From Nitrospira sp. (GTDB lineage: Bacteria > Nitrospirota > Nitrospiria > Nitrospirales > UBA8639), in contig JAPPLK010000114.1 of assembly GCA_028819435.1 (NCBI GenBank), forward strand, positions 53,823 to 93,283: a DNA stretch of 39,461 nucleotides, given 5' to 3'. A program made the position numbers and the translations under genes. The notes under the pieces are model-generated. The model was not told the origin of the DNA and searched no databases. It saw only the letters and a list, made by a program, of their open reading frames with translations. Below, piece by piece: positions 8,210 through 16,646 of this stretch; the first letter of the stretch is position 1; every line of letters begins with the position of its first letter.

Positions 8210-9391
8210 TTACTGTTTCGTGCTTGCGGAGGTGATCCTGTAGATGCTTCCTCCGTGATCCACGACGTACAATTCGCCTGCTTCATCCTCACCGAAGGAA
8301 GAAATCCGTAACCCCGAAGCCAGAAGGACGAGCGGTTGTCCGTCGATCAAGCCCATGATCCGGCCGCTGCAGTAATCGCCGAATACGTAGGTGCCTCGTA
8401 GGAAGCCCACGCATATTCCCCGATACACGTATCCACCCGTGACGGCACAGGAAGGTGATTGATTGCGATATTCCGCCACGGGGAGCGTCAGCCCGGTTGT
8501 ACGACAACCCCGGGGAGGCAGAAAACAATGGTTTCCTTCCATGATCCGCCAGCCATAGTTGTTCCCTGCTTCCACCACGTCGATTTCTTCCCATTGATTC
8601 TGTCCCACGTCTGCGGCCCATAATCGGCCCGTCTGCCGGTCGAACGAAAATCGCCAGGGATTCCGGAAGCCCAGGGCAAAGATTTCGCGTCCACTTTGTT
8701 GCTTGGCAAAGGGGTTGTCGGGGGGGATGCCATACGGGTCGCCCTGGTCCACGTCGATGCGTAACATTTTGCCAAGCAGGGTGTTCGGGTTTTGCCCTCG
8801 ATTTTCCGGATCGCCGCCTGCTCCGCCGTCTCCCGTGGCAATGTACAGGTAGCCGTCCGGACCGAAGGCCAGCATCCCGCCGTTATGATTCGTATACGGC
8901 TGTGGAATCGTCAGCAGGATTGTTTCGTTGTGAAGGGCGCGGTCGGGGTTTTGCGAAACCTGAAATTCGGCCACGACCGTGGCCCCATCCGGTTTTCTTG
9001 TGTAATTGATGAAGAACCGTCCGGTTTCCGCAAAACGGGGGTGGAACGCCAATCCCAGAAGCCCCATTTCCCCACCGAAGTCAACACGGCCGGAAATATC
9101 CAGAAATGGCGAAGCGTTCAGGGCGCCGTTTCGAAAGATCCTGATTCTTCCCGGTTGTTCCAGGATAAAGAGCCGATGGCTGTGGTCACCCGCGTGCCTG
9201 ATGAAAACCGGTTGGACGAGCCCCTGCGTGAGGATGGGAGTCAGGGCGATTCGCGCGGAAGGAGGTCGTTGAGATAATGCCCCTGCGGGATGCGCGGACA
9301 GCAGCAAGACGAAAACGCCGAACGCGGCGAGGATTGCACACCGTTTGACGTCCTTGTTATAAGGAAGTCTTACGTTTGCCGGGAAAATCAT
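8210..9391 (-). CDS. PQQ-dependent sugar dehydrogenase (GSDH/sorbosone dehydrogenase family), exported
   Basis: A 393-residue beta-propeller of the soluble glucose/aldose sugar dehydrogenase family, which oxidises sugars in the periplasm with PQQ. Visible motifs are YTNHNGGMLAFGPDGYLYIA (catalytic His of the family), GDGGAGGDP, GFRNPWRFSFD (PQQ-binding Arg region) and WAADVGQNQWEEIDVV. An export signal follows a basic start: KRCAILAAFGVFVLLLSAHPAGA. I use ATG 9391 because no later in-frame start precedes the signal peptide. This start overlaps the start codon of the divergent small gene by two bases, so both would share one very compact promoter region. No PQQ biosynthesis genes are in the window. 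Some family members lack tested activity, so the substrate is open. Confidence 0.9.
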   Translation of the reverse strand: MIFPANVRLPYNKDVKRCAILAAFGVFVLLLSAHPAGALSQRPPSARIALTPILTQGLVQPVFIRHAGDHSHRLFILEQPGRIRIFRNGALNASPFLDISGRVDFGGEMGLLGLAFHPRFAETGRFFINYTRKPDGATVVAEFQVSQNPDRALHNETILLTIPQPYTNHNGGMLAFGPDGYLYIATGDGGAGGDPENRGQNPNTLLGKMLRIDVDQGDPYGIPPDNPFAKQQSGREIFALGFRNPWRFSFDRQTGRLWAADVGQNQWEEIDVVEAGNNYGWRIMEGNHCFLPPRGCRTTGLTLPVAEYRNQSPSCAVTGGYVYRGICVGFLRGTYVFGDYCSGRIMGLIDGQPLVLLASGLRISSFGEDEAGELYVVDHGGSIYRITSASTKQ

Positions 9392-9584
9392 GATTCTCAA
9401 ATATGAAAATGATCCGTTGGATTCCGAACATGCCGGTGGACACTTTTATCACGTTTGTCAGGGACGGGTCCAGGAGACGGAATTGTCCGTCCCCCCGCCG
9501 GATCAACCCTATGAATGTCCGGAATGCGGCTTGGACCTTGAGACGGAAGATTTCTTCCTGGCCCAACAACGCGGCTGGTCGTAA
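9390..9584 (+). CDS. Small conserved-looking protein with a CPEC motif
   Basis: A 64-residue acidic protein. Its C-terminal half contains YECPECGLDLETEDFF, and an HFYHVC segment precedes it, so Cys and His could form a small zinc site. I do not recognise the family. The ATG at 9390 overlaps the start of the divergent dehydrogenase gene, which is unusual. Either the dehydrogenase or this gene might start elsewhere, but the frame has typical coding composition. A second cysteine-rich mini-protein follows. Confidence 0.55.
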   Translation: MILKYENDPLDSEHAGGHFYHVCQGRVQETELSVPPPDQPYECPECGLDLETEDFFLAQQRGWS

Positions 9585-9727
9585 CGGCCTCTGCGGTTGT
9601 GGAAGAGCACGTTGAAAAAGACGGATGCCGTGGTTGAAACAAGCGTGAGACGTGATCGATGCCGGGGACGCGGTGCCCTATGACCGGGAGCCACGGTCGG
9701 AAAACCGTCTCGGTGATGCGTGGTATC

Positions 9728-9889
9728 ATGATGTTGTGTGACGTCTGTTACCAGGACGTGCTCGATGAACAATTAGCAGACAACCGGAATTACGTGGAAA
9801 ATTATGAGGCGCTGTTCGACGTCTTATGCCCGGGTTGTGAAGATATCAATCGTCCGTTGGTCGATGACATGTTAGGCAGTTCCGAGTAG
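9728..9889 (+). CDS. Small protein with two CxxC motifs
   Basis: A 53-residue acidic protein with CDVC near the N-terminus and CPGC about 30 residues later, spaced as in a zinc ribbon or knuckle. I chose the ATG pair at 9728/9731 because the cysteine motif begins at once. The frame is open to 9659, and ATGs at 9659 and 9716 are alternatives without better ribosome-binding sites. It ends six bases before the MlaA-like gene, so co-transcription is likely. The function is unknown. Confidence 0.5.
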   Translation: MMLCDVCYQDVLDEQLADNRNYVENYEALFDVLCPGCEDINRPLVDDMLGSSE

Positions 9890-9895
9890 AGCTTC

Positions 9896-10873
9896 ATGGG
9901 TATGGAAATAGCTCGCGCCACCCCGAATCTGTCATGCCTTGGTGTGCTGACGACCCTCCTCTTGTGCGTTTCGTGGCTTCCATCAGTCGTTCTGGCCGAA
10001 CCCGTCAAATCTCAGACCATCCAACCGGCTATTGCCGCACCGCTGGCGCATTCGACGGAAAAGGTTGCCGTTGAACCTGCGAGGTCGCGCTCTTCCGTGG
10101 AACTGGTTGCGCTGCAGTATTTTCCGCCGGGCCCGGACGGTAGTCCCGGTAAACCGAACGAGCGCAAACCTTTCGGGGACGTGGACAATGATAAAGACGA
10201 CGTTCAACTCATGGAGGAAACGGTCGTCGAGAGTACGTTTGGTGATCCCTTTGCGACCGAGAGCGAGCCGGTTCAGGATTCCTGGGAGCCATTCAATTCG
10301 AAGATCTTTACCCTCAATTACAATCTCGATCGCTACGCGCTGAAACCGGTGGCCAGGGTGTATTCCGGCGTCGTGCCGCCCGACCTTCAGGATTCTTTGT
10401 CCAATGCATTTGATAATTTGGGGTTCGCCTCACGATTTCTCAATAGCATCTTCCAAGGGAAATTCGACCGGGCCGGGGTCGAAATGAATCGGTTTCTTCT
10501 GAATTCGACCCTCGGTGTGGGAGGGCTCTTTGACGTGGCCAAGTACATGTTCGGAATTGCAGCTCCGCCGCCGGAAGATACAGGTCAGACCCTTGCGACA
10601 TATGGGATGGCTTCCGGGCCTTACCTGATGCTGCCGTTGCTTCCTCCGATGACGGTTCGGCATGCGGTGGGAATTGCCGGTGATATCTTTATGAATCCCG
10701 TCAACTATTTTATGCCGTTTACCCCGAACCTGGGTATGAATGCGGGGGGGCGCGTGAATGATCGTGCCATCAACCTCGACACGTTCGAGAAGCTTGAAGA
10801 GTCCACCGTTGATCTGTATGGAGCGACCCGGTCAGGTTATATGGAGCGTCGAGCCAGAGACATTGAGGAGTAA
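9896..10873 (+). CDS. mlaA: MlaA/VacJ-family outer-membrane lipid asymmetry protein
   Basis: MlaA extracts mislocalised phospholipids from the outer leaflet of the outer membrane and passes them to the Mla pathway. The family core is clear from about residue 125: DSWEPFNSKIF, LDRYALKPVARVYS, FLNSIFQGKFDRAG, RFLLNSTLGVGGLFDVA and TLATYGMASGPYLMLPLLPP. The protein has 325 residues, longer than usual, because about 110 low-complexity acidic residues precede the core. A signal peptide is present (LLLCVSWLPSVVLAEP), but the cysteine is not in a standard lipobox (Leu at -1). The protein may therefore be secreted rather than lipidated, unlike E. coli MlaA. No mlaBCDEF genes are nearby. The start is ATG 9896; ATG 9902 is possible. 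Confidence 0.9.
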   Translation: MGMEIARATPNLSCLGVLTTLLLCVSWLPSVVLAEPVKSQTIQPAIAAPLAHSTEKVAVEPARSRSSVELVALQYFPPGPDGSPGKPNERKPFGDVDNDKDDVQLMEETVVESTFGDPFATESEPVQDSWEPFNSKIFTLNYNLDRYALKPVARVYSGVVPPDLQDSLSNAFDNLGFASRFLNSIFQGKFDRAGVEMNRFLLNSTLGVGGLFDVAKYMFGIAAPPPEDTGQTLATYGMASGPYLMLPLLPPMTVRHAVGIAGDIFMNPVNYFMPFTPNLGMNAGGRVNDRAINLDTFEKLEESTVDLYGATRSGYMERRARDIEE

Positions 10874-10903
10874 TTTCCCGTTGCCTTTCACGGCCTCTTT
10901 GCT

Positions 10904-11005
10904 GTTGTAGTAGCCCGGCAATCCCTGCTCGGGGGCAGGGACATGCCTTATGCCGCTTGGAGAGGCCGCCACAAGAAGAAGCGCCATGAGATGGCGCAGC
11001 TACAA
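10904..11005. repeat. Structured intergenic repeat with nested hairpins
   Basis: Outer arms TTGTAG (10905-10910) and CTACAA (11000-11005) enclose a CCCTGC/GCAGGG stem (10923-10939) and a perfect GCGCCAT-GAG-ATGGCGC hairpin (10981-10997). The end GCGCAGCTACAAAT resembles GCGCGGCTACAAAT near 36601. It fills most of the 194-bp gap between the mlaA-like gene and the next gene, and it may also act as a transcription terminator or RNA-stability element. Confidence 0.6.
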
Positions 11006-11067
11006 ATACAAGGAAAAACACCACGAATTGTCAACGGATGAGTGAACGCAGACAGGGATGACCCGAG

Positions 11068-11337
11068 ATGTTTGAAGAAGAAAAAACGTTTATTCTTCGA
11101 TTTAATCTCGTCGCTCAATTTCCTGAGGACTATGAGGGCGACGAAGACGGGTACGCGTGGCTCCATGATTGGGAGACCCGGATCAAACCTGAATTGTTCA
11201 AAACCGTGGTGGCGTCCCTGCGAGTTCATCCCTCGTGGTCCGTGCACGTGCGCAATCGGGGGACGGCTGCGACTGATGAAGTGGAAATCGCTTTAAAAAA
11301 AACGTTTTCAACGGACGAGCGGTCGTTGCCGGAGTGA
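11068..11337 (+). CDS. Hypothetical protein, 89 residues
   Basis: A small soluble acidic/basic mixed protein beginning MFEEEKTFILRFNLVAQFPEDY. It has no signal peptide, no membrane segment and no cysteine motif. It contains aromatic residues (WLHDWETRI, HPSWSVHVRN) in a mixed alpha/beta pattern typical of a folded domain. I do not recognise the family. It ends 22 bases before the FG-GAP protein and may be co-transcribed with it. Confidence 0.6.
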   Translation: MFEEEKTFILRFNLVAQFPEDYEGDEDGYAWLHDWETRIKPELFKTVVASLRVHPSWSVHVRNRGTAATDEVEIALKKTFSTDERSLPE

Positions 11338-11359
11338 TCGACCAGAGGAGTTGCACGTC

Positions 11360-12853
11360 ATGCTCGGGTGTGTCAGACGCACGTTGAACCCATGGACAGT
11401 ATGCATCGCGGTGGTGTTTGTTGTTGCCGGTCCTGTTTTTGCACAAAACCTCGTCTTCACCCCGGTTCTGTCGGCACCCGTCGGCGCCCATCCGGAAGGC
11501 CTCACGGTCGGCGATTTCAACGAGGATGGCCACTTGGATATTGCGACGGCGAACAGTGAGTCGGACGACGTTTCGGTCTTGTTGGGCAATGGAAACGGTA
11601 CGTTTCGCTCCGGCTATTCCTTCGGCGTGGGACAGAGTCCGATGTTTCTGTCCGCGGGAGACCTGGACCGGGACGGGACGTTGGATTTAGCCGTGGCCGA
11701 AACCGGGGTCGACCGCGTTGTCGTCCTGTTGGGCAAGGGGAACGGGTTTTTCCAGGAACCCGTTCCGTATCCGTCGGGAAAAGGTCCGACGTTTCTCGCG
11801 CTGGGTGACGTGGATGGGGATGAGGATCAGGATATGGTCGTCATCAACAGCGGGCGATTCGGACATTATCCACCATTTAGTTGGTCGGTCCTGTTGAACA
11901 ATGGGAAGGGAGCGTTTGCGTTGGCTCAACACGTCGAAGATCAGGACCAGAACGGTTTGTTCCCAACCGGCGCTTCGCTGGCGGACCTGGATGACGACGG
12001 GCTCCCGGACCTCACGTTGACGTGGAGCCAGCCGAGTTGGCGGACGCCGAACGGATACGTGTCAGTCTTGAGAAACCAGGGTCATGGCACGTTTTCCGCC
12101 TGGAGAACCATTCAAGCCGGGTTCACGCTGAGTGCCGTGACCCAAACGGACGTGGATGCCGATGGAAACCTTGATCTCATGGTGGCCAGTTTGTTTGCCG
12201 ACAGCATCAAGCTGTTGCTGCAACTCAGCCCCGGCAGGTATACGAAGCCTGCCAACATGGCAGTGGGGTTTAGTCCTGTAGCGTTGCGTTACCAGGACCT
12301 GGATGGCGATGGCTATCGCGACCTGATTTCGACTAATCGGGCCTCGAATAGCACTTCGATCCTTCTGGGCCGGGGAGACGGGTCGTTTCAGCCTGCCGGG
12401 CACTATGCCGTAGGCGCCGTGCCGACCGCCATGGGGATCGAGGATTTCGACAACGATGGGTTGCCGGACATTGTGACGGCCAACAGCGGTTCGGATGACG
12501 TGGCGATCCTGTTGAGCGGGAAGGCGGTCATCCCTTCCATCAGCCTGAGTGCCGAGGCTGTCCGGTTTTCATCGGACGAGGATGCGCCGGTTCGGCGCAC
12601 GCATCAATTGACCGTCTCCAACGTTGGACTCGGCTCTTTGAGCATAGACGATATTGTACTGGAAGGATCGCAGGCCTTTTCCATTGAACGGGAATACTGC
12701 GCCGGGGCGACCCTGAAGACGGGGAAATTCTGTGCGTTGCCGATTCATTTCGAGAGCAGGACGCCGGGCCGGCACCAGGCCTTGTTGCGTATTTTCGACA
12801 ATGCGCCGGGCGGTCCCAGAATCGTGACCCTCAGCGGAACGGTCAAGGGCTGA
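11360..12853 (+). CDS. Secreted FG-GAP/VCBS-repeat protein with C-terminal Ig-like domain
   Basis: A 497-residue exported protein. A signal peptide (VCIAVVFVVAGPVFAQ) is followed by about seven FG-GAP/VCBS repeats with Ca-binding-type loops: VGDFNEDGHLDIATA, AGDLDRDGTLDLAVA, LGDVDGDEDQDMVV, LADLDDDGLPDLTL, TDVDADGNLDLMVA, YQDLDGDGYRDLIS and IEDFDNDGLPDIVTA. These form an integrin-alpha-like propeller. The last 110 residues (LTVSNVGLGSLSID... HFESRTPGRHQALLRI) match choice-of-anchor/ASH-type Ig domains. It probably acts outside the cell in adhesion or surface binding. The ATG at 11360 sits nine bases after AGAGGAG; a TTG at 11351 is in frame but overlaps the space that site needs. Confidence 0.9.
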   Translation: MLGCVRRTLNPWTVCIAVVFVVAGPVFAQNLVFTPVLSAPVGAHPEGLTVGDFNEDGHLDIATANSESDDVSVLLGNGNGTFRSGYSFGVGQSPMFLSAGDLDRDGTLDLAVAETGVDRVVVLLGKGNGFFQEPVPYPSGKGPTFLALGDVDGDEDQDMVVINSGRFGHYPPFSWSVLLNNGKGAFALAQHVEDQDQNGLFPTGASLADLDDDGLPDLTLTWSQPSWRTPNGYVSVLRNQGHGTFSAWRTIQAGFTLSAVTQTDVDADGNLDLMVASLFADSIKLLLQLSPGRYTKPANMAVGFSPVALRYQDLDGDGYRDLISTNRASNSTSILLGRGDGSFQPAGHYAVGAVPTAMGIEDFDNDGLPDIVTANSGSDDVAILLSGKAVIPSISLSAEAVRFSSDEDAPVRRTHQLTVSNVGLGSLSIDDIVLEGSQAFSIEREYCAGATLKTGKFCALPIHFESRTPGRHQALLRIFDNAPGGPRIVTLSGTVKG

Positions 12854-12918
12854 CGCCACGCGCCGTCTCCCGCTTCGATTTTGCGCTTCCGGACAAGGTT
12901 CATGAGGCTGTATTTGCG

Positions 12919-14958
12919 ATGAGCCCGGACGACGAACGATCCCCTCTTTCAATCGGCATTGACATCGGCGGCACGTTTACCGATTTCGTGGTGTACGACT
13001 ATGACGCCGGTGCCGTCAAGACCTTCAAGGTGCTCTCGACTCCCGCCGATCCTGCGCAAGCTGTGCTGGAAGGATTGCGGAGACTGTCCCCGGCCACCGG
13101 CCGGAGCGTCGTGCACGGCTCGACCGTGGCTACCAACGCTTTGCTCGAACGCAAGGGGGCGTGTACCGCGTTCATCACGACCCAGGGGTTTCGGGACGTG
13201 TTGCAGGTCGGCCGGCAAACCCGTCGAAATCTCTATGATTGGTTCAGTGGCGGAGCACCCGCGCTCGTGCCTCGAGACCTGTGCCTGGAAGTGCAGGAAC
13301 GGCTCGACCATCGCGGTCGAGTGTTGCAAGCCCTGGCCAAACGCTCGCTGCCGTCCCTCATCAAGGCCCTCCGGGAAAAACGAGTTAAAGCCGTCGCGCT
13401 TTCCTTGCTGTTTTCCTTTGTGAATCCCGAGCATGAACGACACGTCGCGCAGCGCCTCCGGGAAGCGGGCTTCTTTGTCTCCGCCTCGCATGAACTGATC
13501 CCTGAATTCCGTGAATTCGAGCGAGCCTCGACCACGGTCGTGAACGCGTACGTTTCTCCGGTGCTCAACCGATACCTGGAGACCCTTGAAGGATCGCTTC
13601 CCGGCGGTTCCTTCCACGTCATGCAATCAAACGGCGGGCGAATTCGGGCGGCGCAGGTGCGGCAGGAGGGCGTCCGGTCAATCCTGTCCGGACCCGCAGG
13701 AGGGGTGATCGGGGCCGAATACCTTGCCAGGCTGGCTGGGTTTTCGCAGATCATCACGTTTGACATGGGCGGCACGTCCACGGACGTGTCCGTGGTCAAC
13801 GGCGTGATTCACACGACGTCGGAAGCGGAAGTCGCCGGACTGCCGATTCGTGTCCCGGTGCTGGACATTCACACGGTCGGCGCCGGCGGCGGGTCTCTGG
13901 CCCGAGTCGATGCCGGAGGGGCCTTGCGCGTGGGACCGGAAAGTGCCGGGGCCGACCCGGGTCCCGCATGTTACGGACTCGGGGGGCAAGTGGCTACGGT
14001 GACGGATGCCAATGCCTTCCTGGGACGTTTGCCGGCCACGGGACTGTTGGGCGGTGAACGGCCTTTGGATATGGATGCCGCCCACGCGGCTCTGGCTGCG
14101 CTCTCTCGAGATTTGGCAAAGTACGATGCCGGTCCTCATATCGACCAGGAGGAGGTTGCCATGGGCATTCTCCAGGTGGTCAATGCCGAGATGGAACGGG
14201 CCATTCGCGTGACGTCAATCGAGCGCGGGCACGATCCCAGGGAATACACGTTGATCTCCTTCGGCGGAGCCGGAGGGGTGCATGCTTGCGAGCTGGCGCG
14301 ATCCCTCAACGTCGGTCGCGTACTGATCCCCTTGGAAGCCTCGACGTTGTCCGCTCTCGGCATGTTGACGGCGAACGTGTTCCTGGATTACGTCCGAACC
14401 GTGATGTGTCCGGGTGAGACCCCGTTTGAAGAGTTGGAACGCCGGTTCGTTCCCATGGTGGAACTGGCGCACGAAGATCTTGCGATCCAGCAGGTCCAGG
14501 TTTCGGCCCGGCACGTGCATTGTGAATTGGATCTCCGGTATCAGGGACAATCTTTTGAACTGACCGTGCCGTTTTCGCCTGATTTTCAAACGGCCTTTCA
14601 TGAACAACACGCCCGGCGTTACGGGTACAAGGACGAGACCGCCGGCATGGAGATCGTCAATCTTCGGGTTCGGGCAATCGGAGACGTGAGTCCCCCGAGG
14701 ATGGAGGCACAGGACCCCGGTCCTGTCGATTCGTCGGGGGCCGTGTGCCATGAACGTCGCCTCGTGCTTGCTTCCGGACCTCGAAGCGTCCCGTTCTATG
14801 ATCGCAGTCTTTTACGACCGGGGCATCACGTGCCCGGGCCTGCCGTCATCTTCCAGGACGATACCACCATTCTGTTGCCGGAAACCGATCACGCGCAGGT
14901 CGATACATGGCAAAACGTGCTCGTCACCATAGGAGACGCTCGTGCAGAAAGCCGTTGA
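12919..14958 (+). CDS. hyuA: Hydantoinase/oxoprolinase subunit A (HyuA family)
   Basis: The ATP-binding subunit of an ATP-dependent amidohydrolase of the N-methylhydantoinase / 5-oxoprolinase / acetone carboxylase superfamily. Its 679 residues are standard length. Visible motifs are IGIDIGGTFTDFVVYD at the N-terminus, HGSTVATNALLERKGA, the second phosphate-binding loop FDMGGTSTDVSVV, HTVGAGGGSLARVD, and ESAGADPGPACYG. The stop lies 17 bases inside the hyuB frame, so the two subunits are translationally coupled. The actual substrate (hydantoin, 5-oxoproline or another cyclic amide) cannot be decided from sequence. The start is ATG 12919. Confidence 0.93.
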   Translation: MSPDDERSPLSIGIDIGGTFTDFVVYDYDAGAVKTFKVLSTPADPAQAVLEGLRRLSPATGRSVVHGSTVATNALLERKGACTAFITTQGFRDVLQVGRQTRRNLYDWFSGGAPALVPRDLCLEVQERLDHRGRVLQALAKRSLPSLIKALREKRVKAVALSLLFSFVNPEHERHVAQRLREAGFFVSASHELIPEFREFERASTTVVNAYVSPVLNRYLETLEGSLPGGSFHVMQSNGGRIRAAQVRQEGVRSILSGPAGGVIGAEYLARLAGFSQIITFDMGGTSTDVSVVNGVIHTTSEAEVAGLPIRVPVLDIHTVGAGGGSLARVDAGGALRVGPESAGADPGPACYGLGGQVATVTDANAFLGRLPATGLLGGERPLDMDAAHAALAALSRDLAKYDAGPHIDQEEVAMGILQVVNAEMERAIRVTSIERGHDPREYTLISFGGAGGVHACELARSLNVGRVLIPLEASTLSALGMLTANVFLDYVRTVMCPGETPFEELERRFVPMVELAHEDLAIQQVQVSARHVHCELDLRYQGQSFELTVPFSPDFQTAFHEQHARRYGYKDETAGMEIVNLRVRAIGDVSPPRMEAQDPGPVDSSGAVCHERRLVLASGPRSVPFYDRSLLRPGHHVPGPAVIFQDDTTILLPETDHAQVDTWQNVLVTIGDARAESR

Positions 14959-16549
14959 ACGGGAAGTCTTTAAACATTTGTTCAGTTCGGTGGCCGAGGA
15001 AATGGGGGTACGCCTGCAACGGTCGGCGTTCTCTCCGAACATCAAGGAGCGCCGGGATTTTTCCTGCGCCGTGTTCGACGAAGCGGGGCACCTGGTGGCG
15101 CAGGCCGCCCATATCCCGATCCATCTCGGGTCCATGCCGCTTTCCGTGGAAGCCTGTCGCCGGCACCTGACCTTTGAGCCGGGTGACGTGGCGATCCTGA
15201 ATGACCCGTTTCACGGCGGAACGCACCTGCCGGACATCACAATTGTCTCTCCTGTCTTCGTCGGGAACGACAGGCTTCTGGGATTTGTCGCCAATCGCGC
15301 ACACCACGCCGACGTGGGTGGGATGTCGGCGGGGTCCATGCCGTTGTCCAGGGAATTGTATCAAGAAGGGGTCATCATCCCGCCCGTGAAACTCGTGGAA
15401 GCCGGCAATGTGAACCAGGCCCTGTGGGATTTCTTCCTGGCGAACGTGCGGACCCCGCGGGAACGGGCGGGCGATTTACAGGCGCAACTGGCGGCCAACC
15501 GGACCGGGGGGCAGCGGCTTCACGAATTGGCGTCCCGATACGGAGCGGAGCGCGTTCGGGGCAATATGTCCGATTTGTTGGCCTATAGCGAACAACTGAC
15601 CAAACACGGTATCAGGCAGTTGCCGAACGGCACCTATCGGTATGAAGACGTGCTTGATGACGACGGTCTTGAGGACAAACCGATCCCGATTGCCGTGACC
15701 GTGACGATCCGAGATAAAGACGTGGAGGTGGATTTCGAAGGGAGTGCGCCCCAGTGCGAGGGTAGTGTCAACGCGGTCTATGCGATTACGGTGTCGGCCA
15801 CGGCATACGTGTTTCGCTGTCTGCTGGGACTGGACATTCCAGGGAACAGCGGATGCATGAGACCTATCCGCGTCCGTGCGCCTGAGGGGTCGGTTGTCAA
15901 TGCCCGGTTTCCTGCGGCGGTGGCCGCAGGCAACGTTGAGACGGCCCAGCGAATCGTGGACGTCCTGTTGGGGGCTTTGGCGCAGGCTTGCCCCGGCAAG
16001 GTGCCGGCCGCGAGCCAGGGGACCATGAACAACGTGACAATCGGGGGGTGGGATTGCGAAAAGCAACGGCCGTTTGCGTATTATGAAACGTTGGGCGGGG
16101 GCATGGGCGCCGGGGTGGAACGTCCGGGGGCGAGCGGCATCCATTCTCATATGACGAATACGATGAATACGCCGGCTGAAGCCCTGGAGTATGCGTATCC
16201 GTTTCGGATATCCCGGTACGTCATTCGGGAAGGGACAGGCGGTGCGGGAGGCCACGCCGGGGGAAACGGGATCACGCGCGAAATCGAATTCCTGCAGGAC
16301 GCGCAGGTGACGATCATCTCTGATCGACGGGAATCGCAACCGTTCGGGTTGGCCGGGGGAGAGGCGGGGCAATCCGGTCGAAACGTGTTGATTCGCAAGG
16401 GCAAGGAAAAGACGCTCCCGGGAAAAACGGAACTGTTCGTGAAAACGGGGGATCGATTGCGTATTGAAACTCCCGGCGGTGGCGGCTATGGTGCATTGAA
16501 GAAGAAAAAACGTGATAAAATTTCCTCTCCCTTGATGGGAGAGGATTAA
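14942..16549 (+). CDS. hyuB: Hydantoinase/oxoprolinase subunit B (HyuB family)
   Basis: The catalytic partner of HyuA, completing ATP-driven ring opening of a hydantoin- or oxoproline-like substrate in the cytoplasm. It has 535 residues and starts at GTG 14942 after GGAGACG. Family motifs include RLQRSAFSPNIKERRDFSCA, HIPIHLGSMP, NDPFHGGTHLPDI, RAHHADVGG and ETLGGGMGAG. The end is odd: after ETPGGGGYGALKKKKR the frame reads into REP repeat DNA (16524 onward), adding SSPLMGED. The natural stop was probably lost or replaced when the repeat arrived. The overlap with hyuA by 17 bases supports a fixed stoichiometry. Confidence 0.93.
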   Translation: MQKAVEREVFKHLFSSVAEEMGVRLQRSAFSPNIKERRDFSCAVFDEAGHLVAQAAHIPIHLGSMPLSVEACRRHLTFEPGDVAILNDPFHGGTHLPDITIVSPVFVGNDRLLGFVANRAHHADVGGMSAGSMPLSRELYQEGVIIPPVKLVEAGNVNQALWDFFLANVRTPRERAGDLQAQLAANRTGGQRLHELASRYGAERVRGNMSDLLAYSEQLTKHGIRQLPNGTYRYEDVLDDDGLEDKPIPIAVTVTIRDKDVEVDFEGSAPQCEGSVNAVYAITVSATAYVFRCLLGLDIPGNSGCMRPIRVRAPEGSVVNARFPAAVAAGNVETAQRIVDVLLGALAQACPGKVPAASQGTMNNVTIGGWDCEKQRPFAYYETLGGGMGAGVERPGASGIHSHMTNTMNTPAEALEYAYPFRISRYVIREGTGGAGGHAGGNGITREIEFLQDAQVTIISDRRESQPFGLAGGEAGQSGRNVLIRKGKEKTLPGKTELFVKTGDRLRIETPGGGGYGALKKKKRDKISSPLMGED

Positions 16550-16627
16550 GGTGAGGGTGGGTTAAGGTGAAGATGCTGGCCTCCCCCTCACCCAGCCCTC
16601 TACCACTGTACAGACCGGGGGAGAAGG
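16524..16627. repeat. Pair of inverted REP-like palindromes (BIME-like)
   Basis: The first unit, CCTCTCCC-TTGAT-GGGAGAGG (16524-16544) plus tail GGTGAGGGTGG, covers the end of hyuB. The second unit (16584-16627), CCCCCTCACCCAGCCCTCT then a GGGGGAGA arm, is in opposite orientation. Two head-to-head units make a BIME-like arrangement that may stabilise or terminate the hyuAB message. Confidence 0.75.
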
Positions 16628-16646
16628 TTTTAAGGAGTCATGAAAC

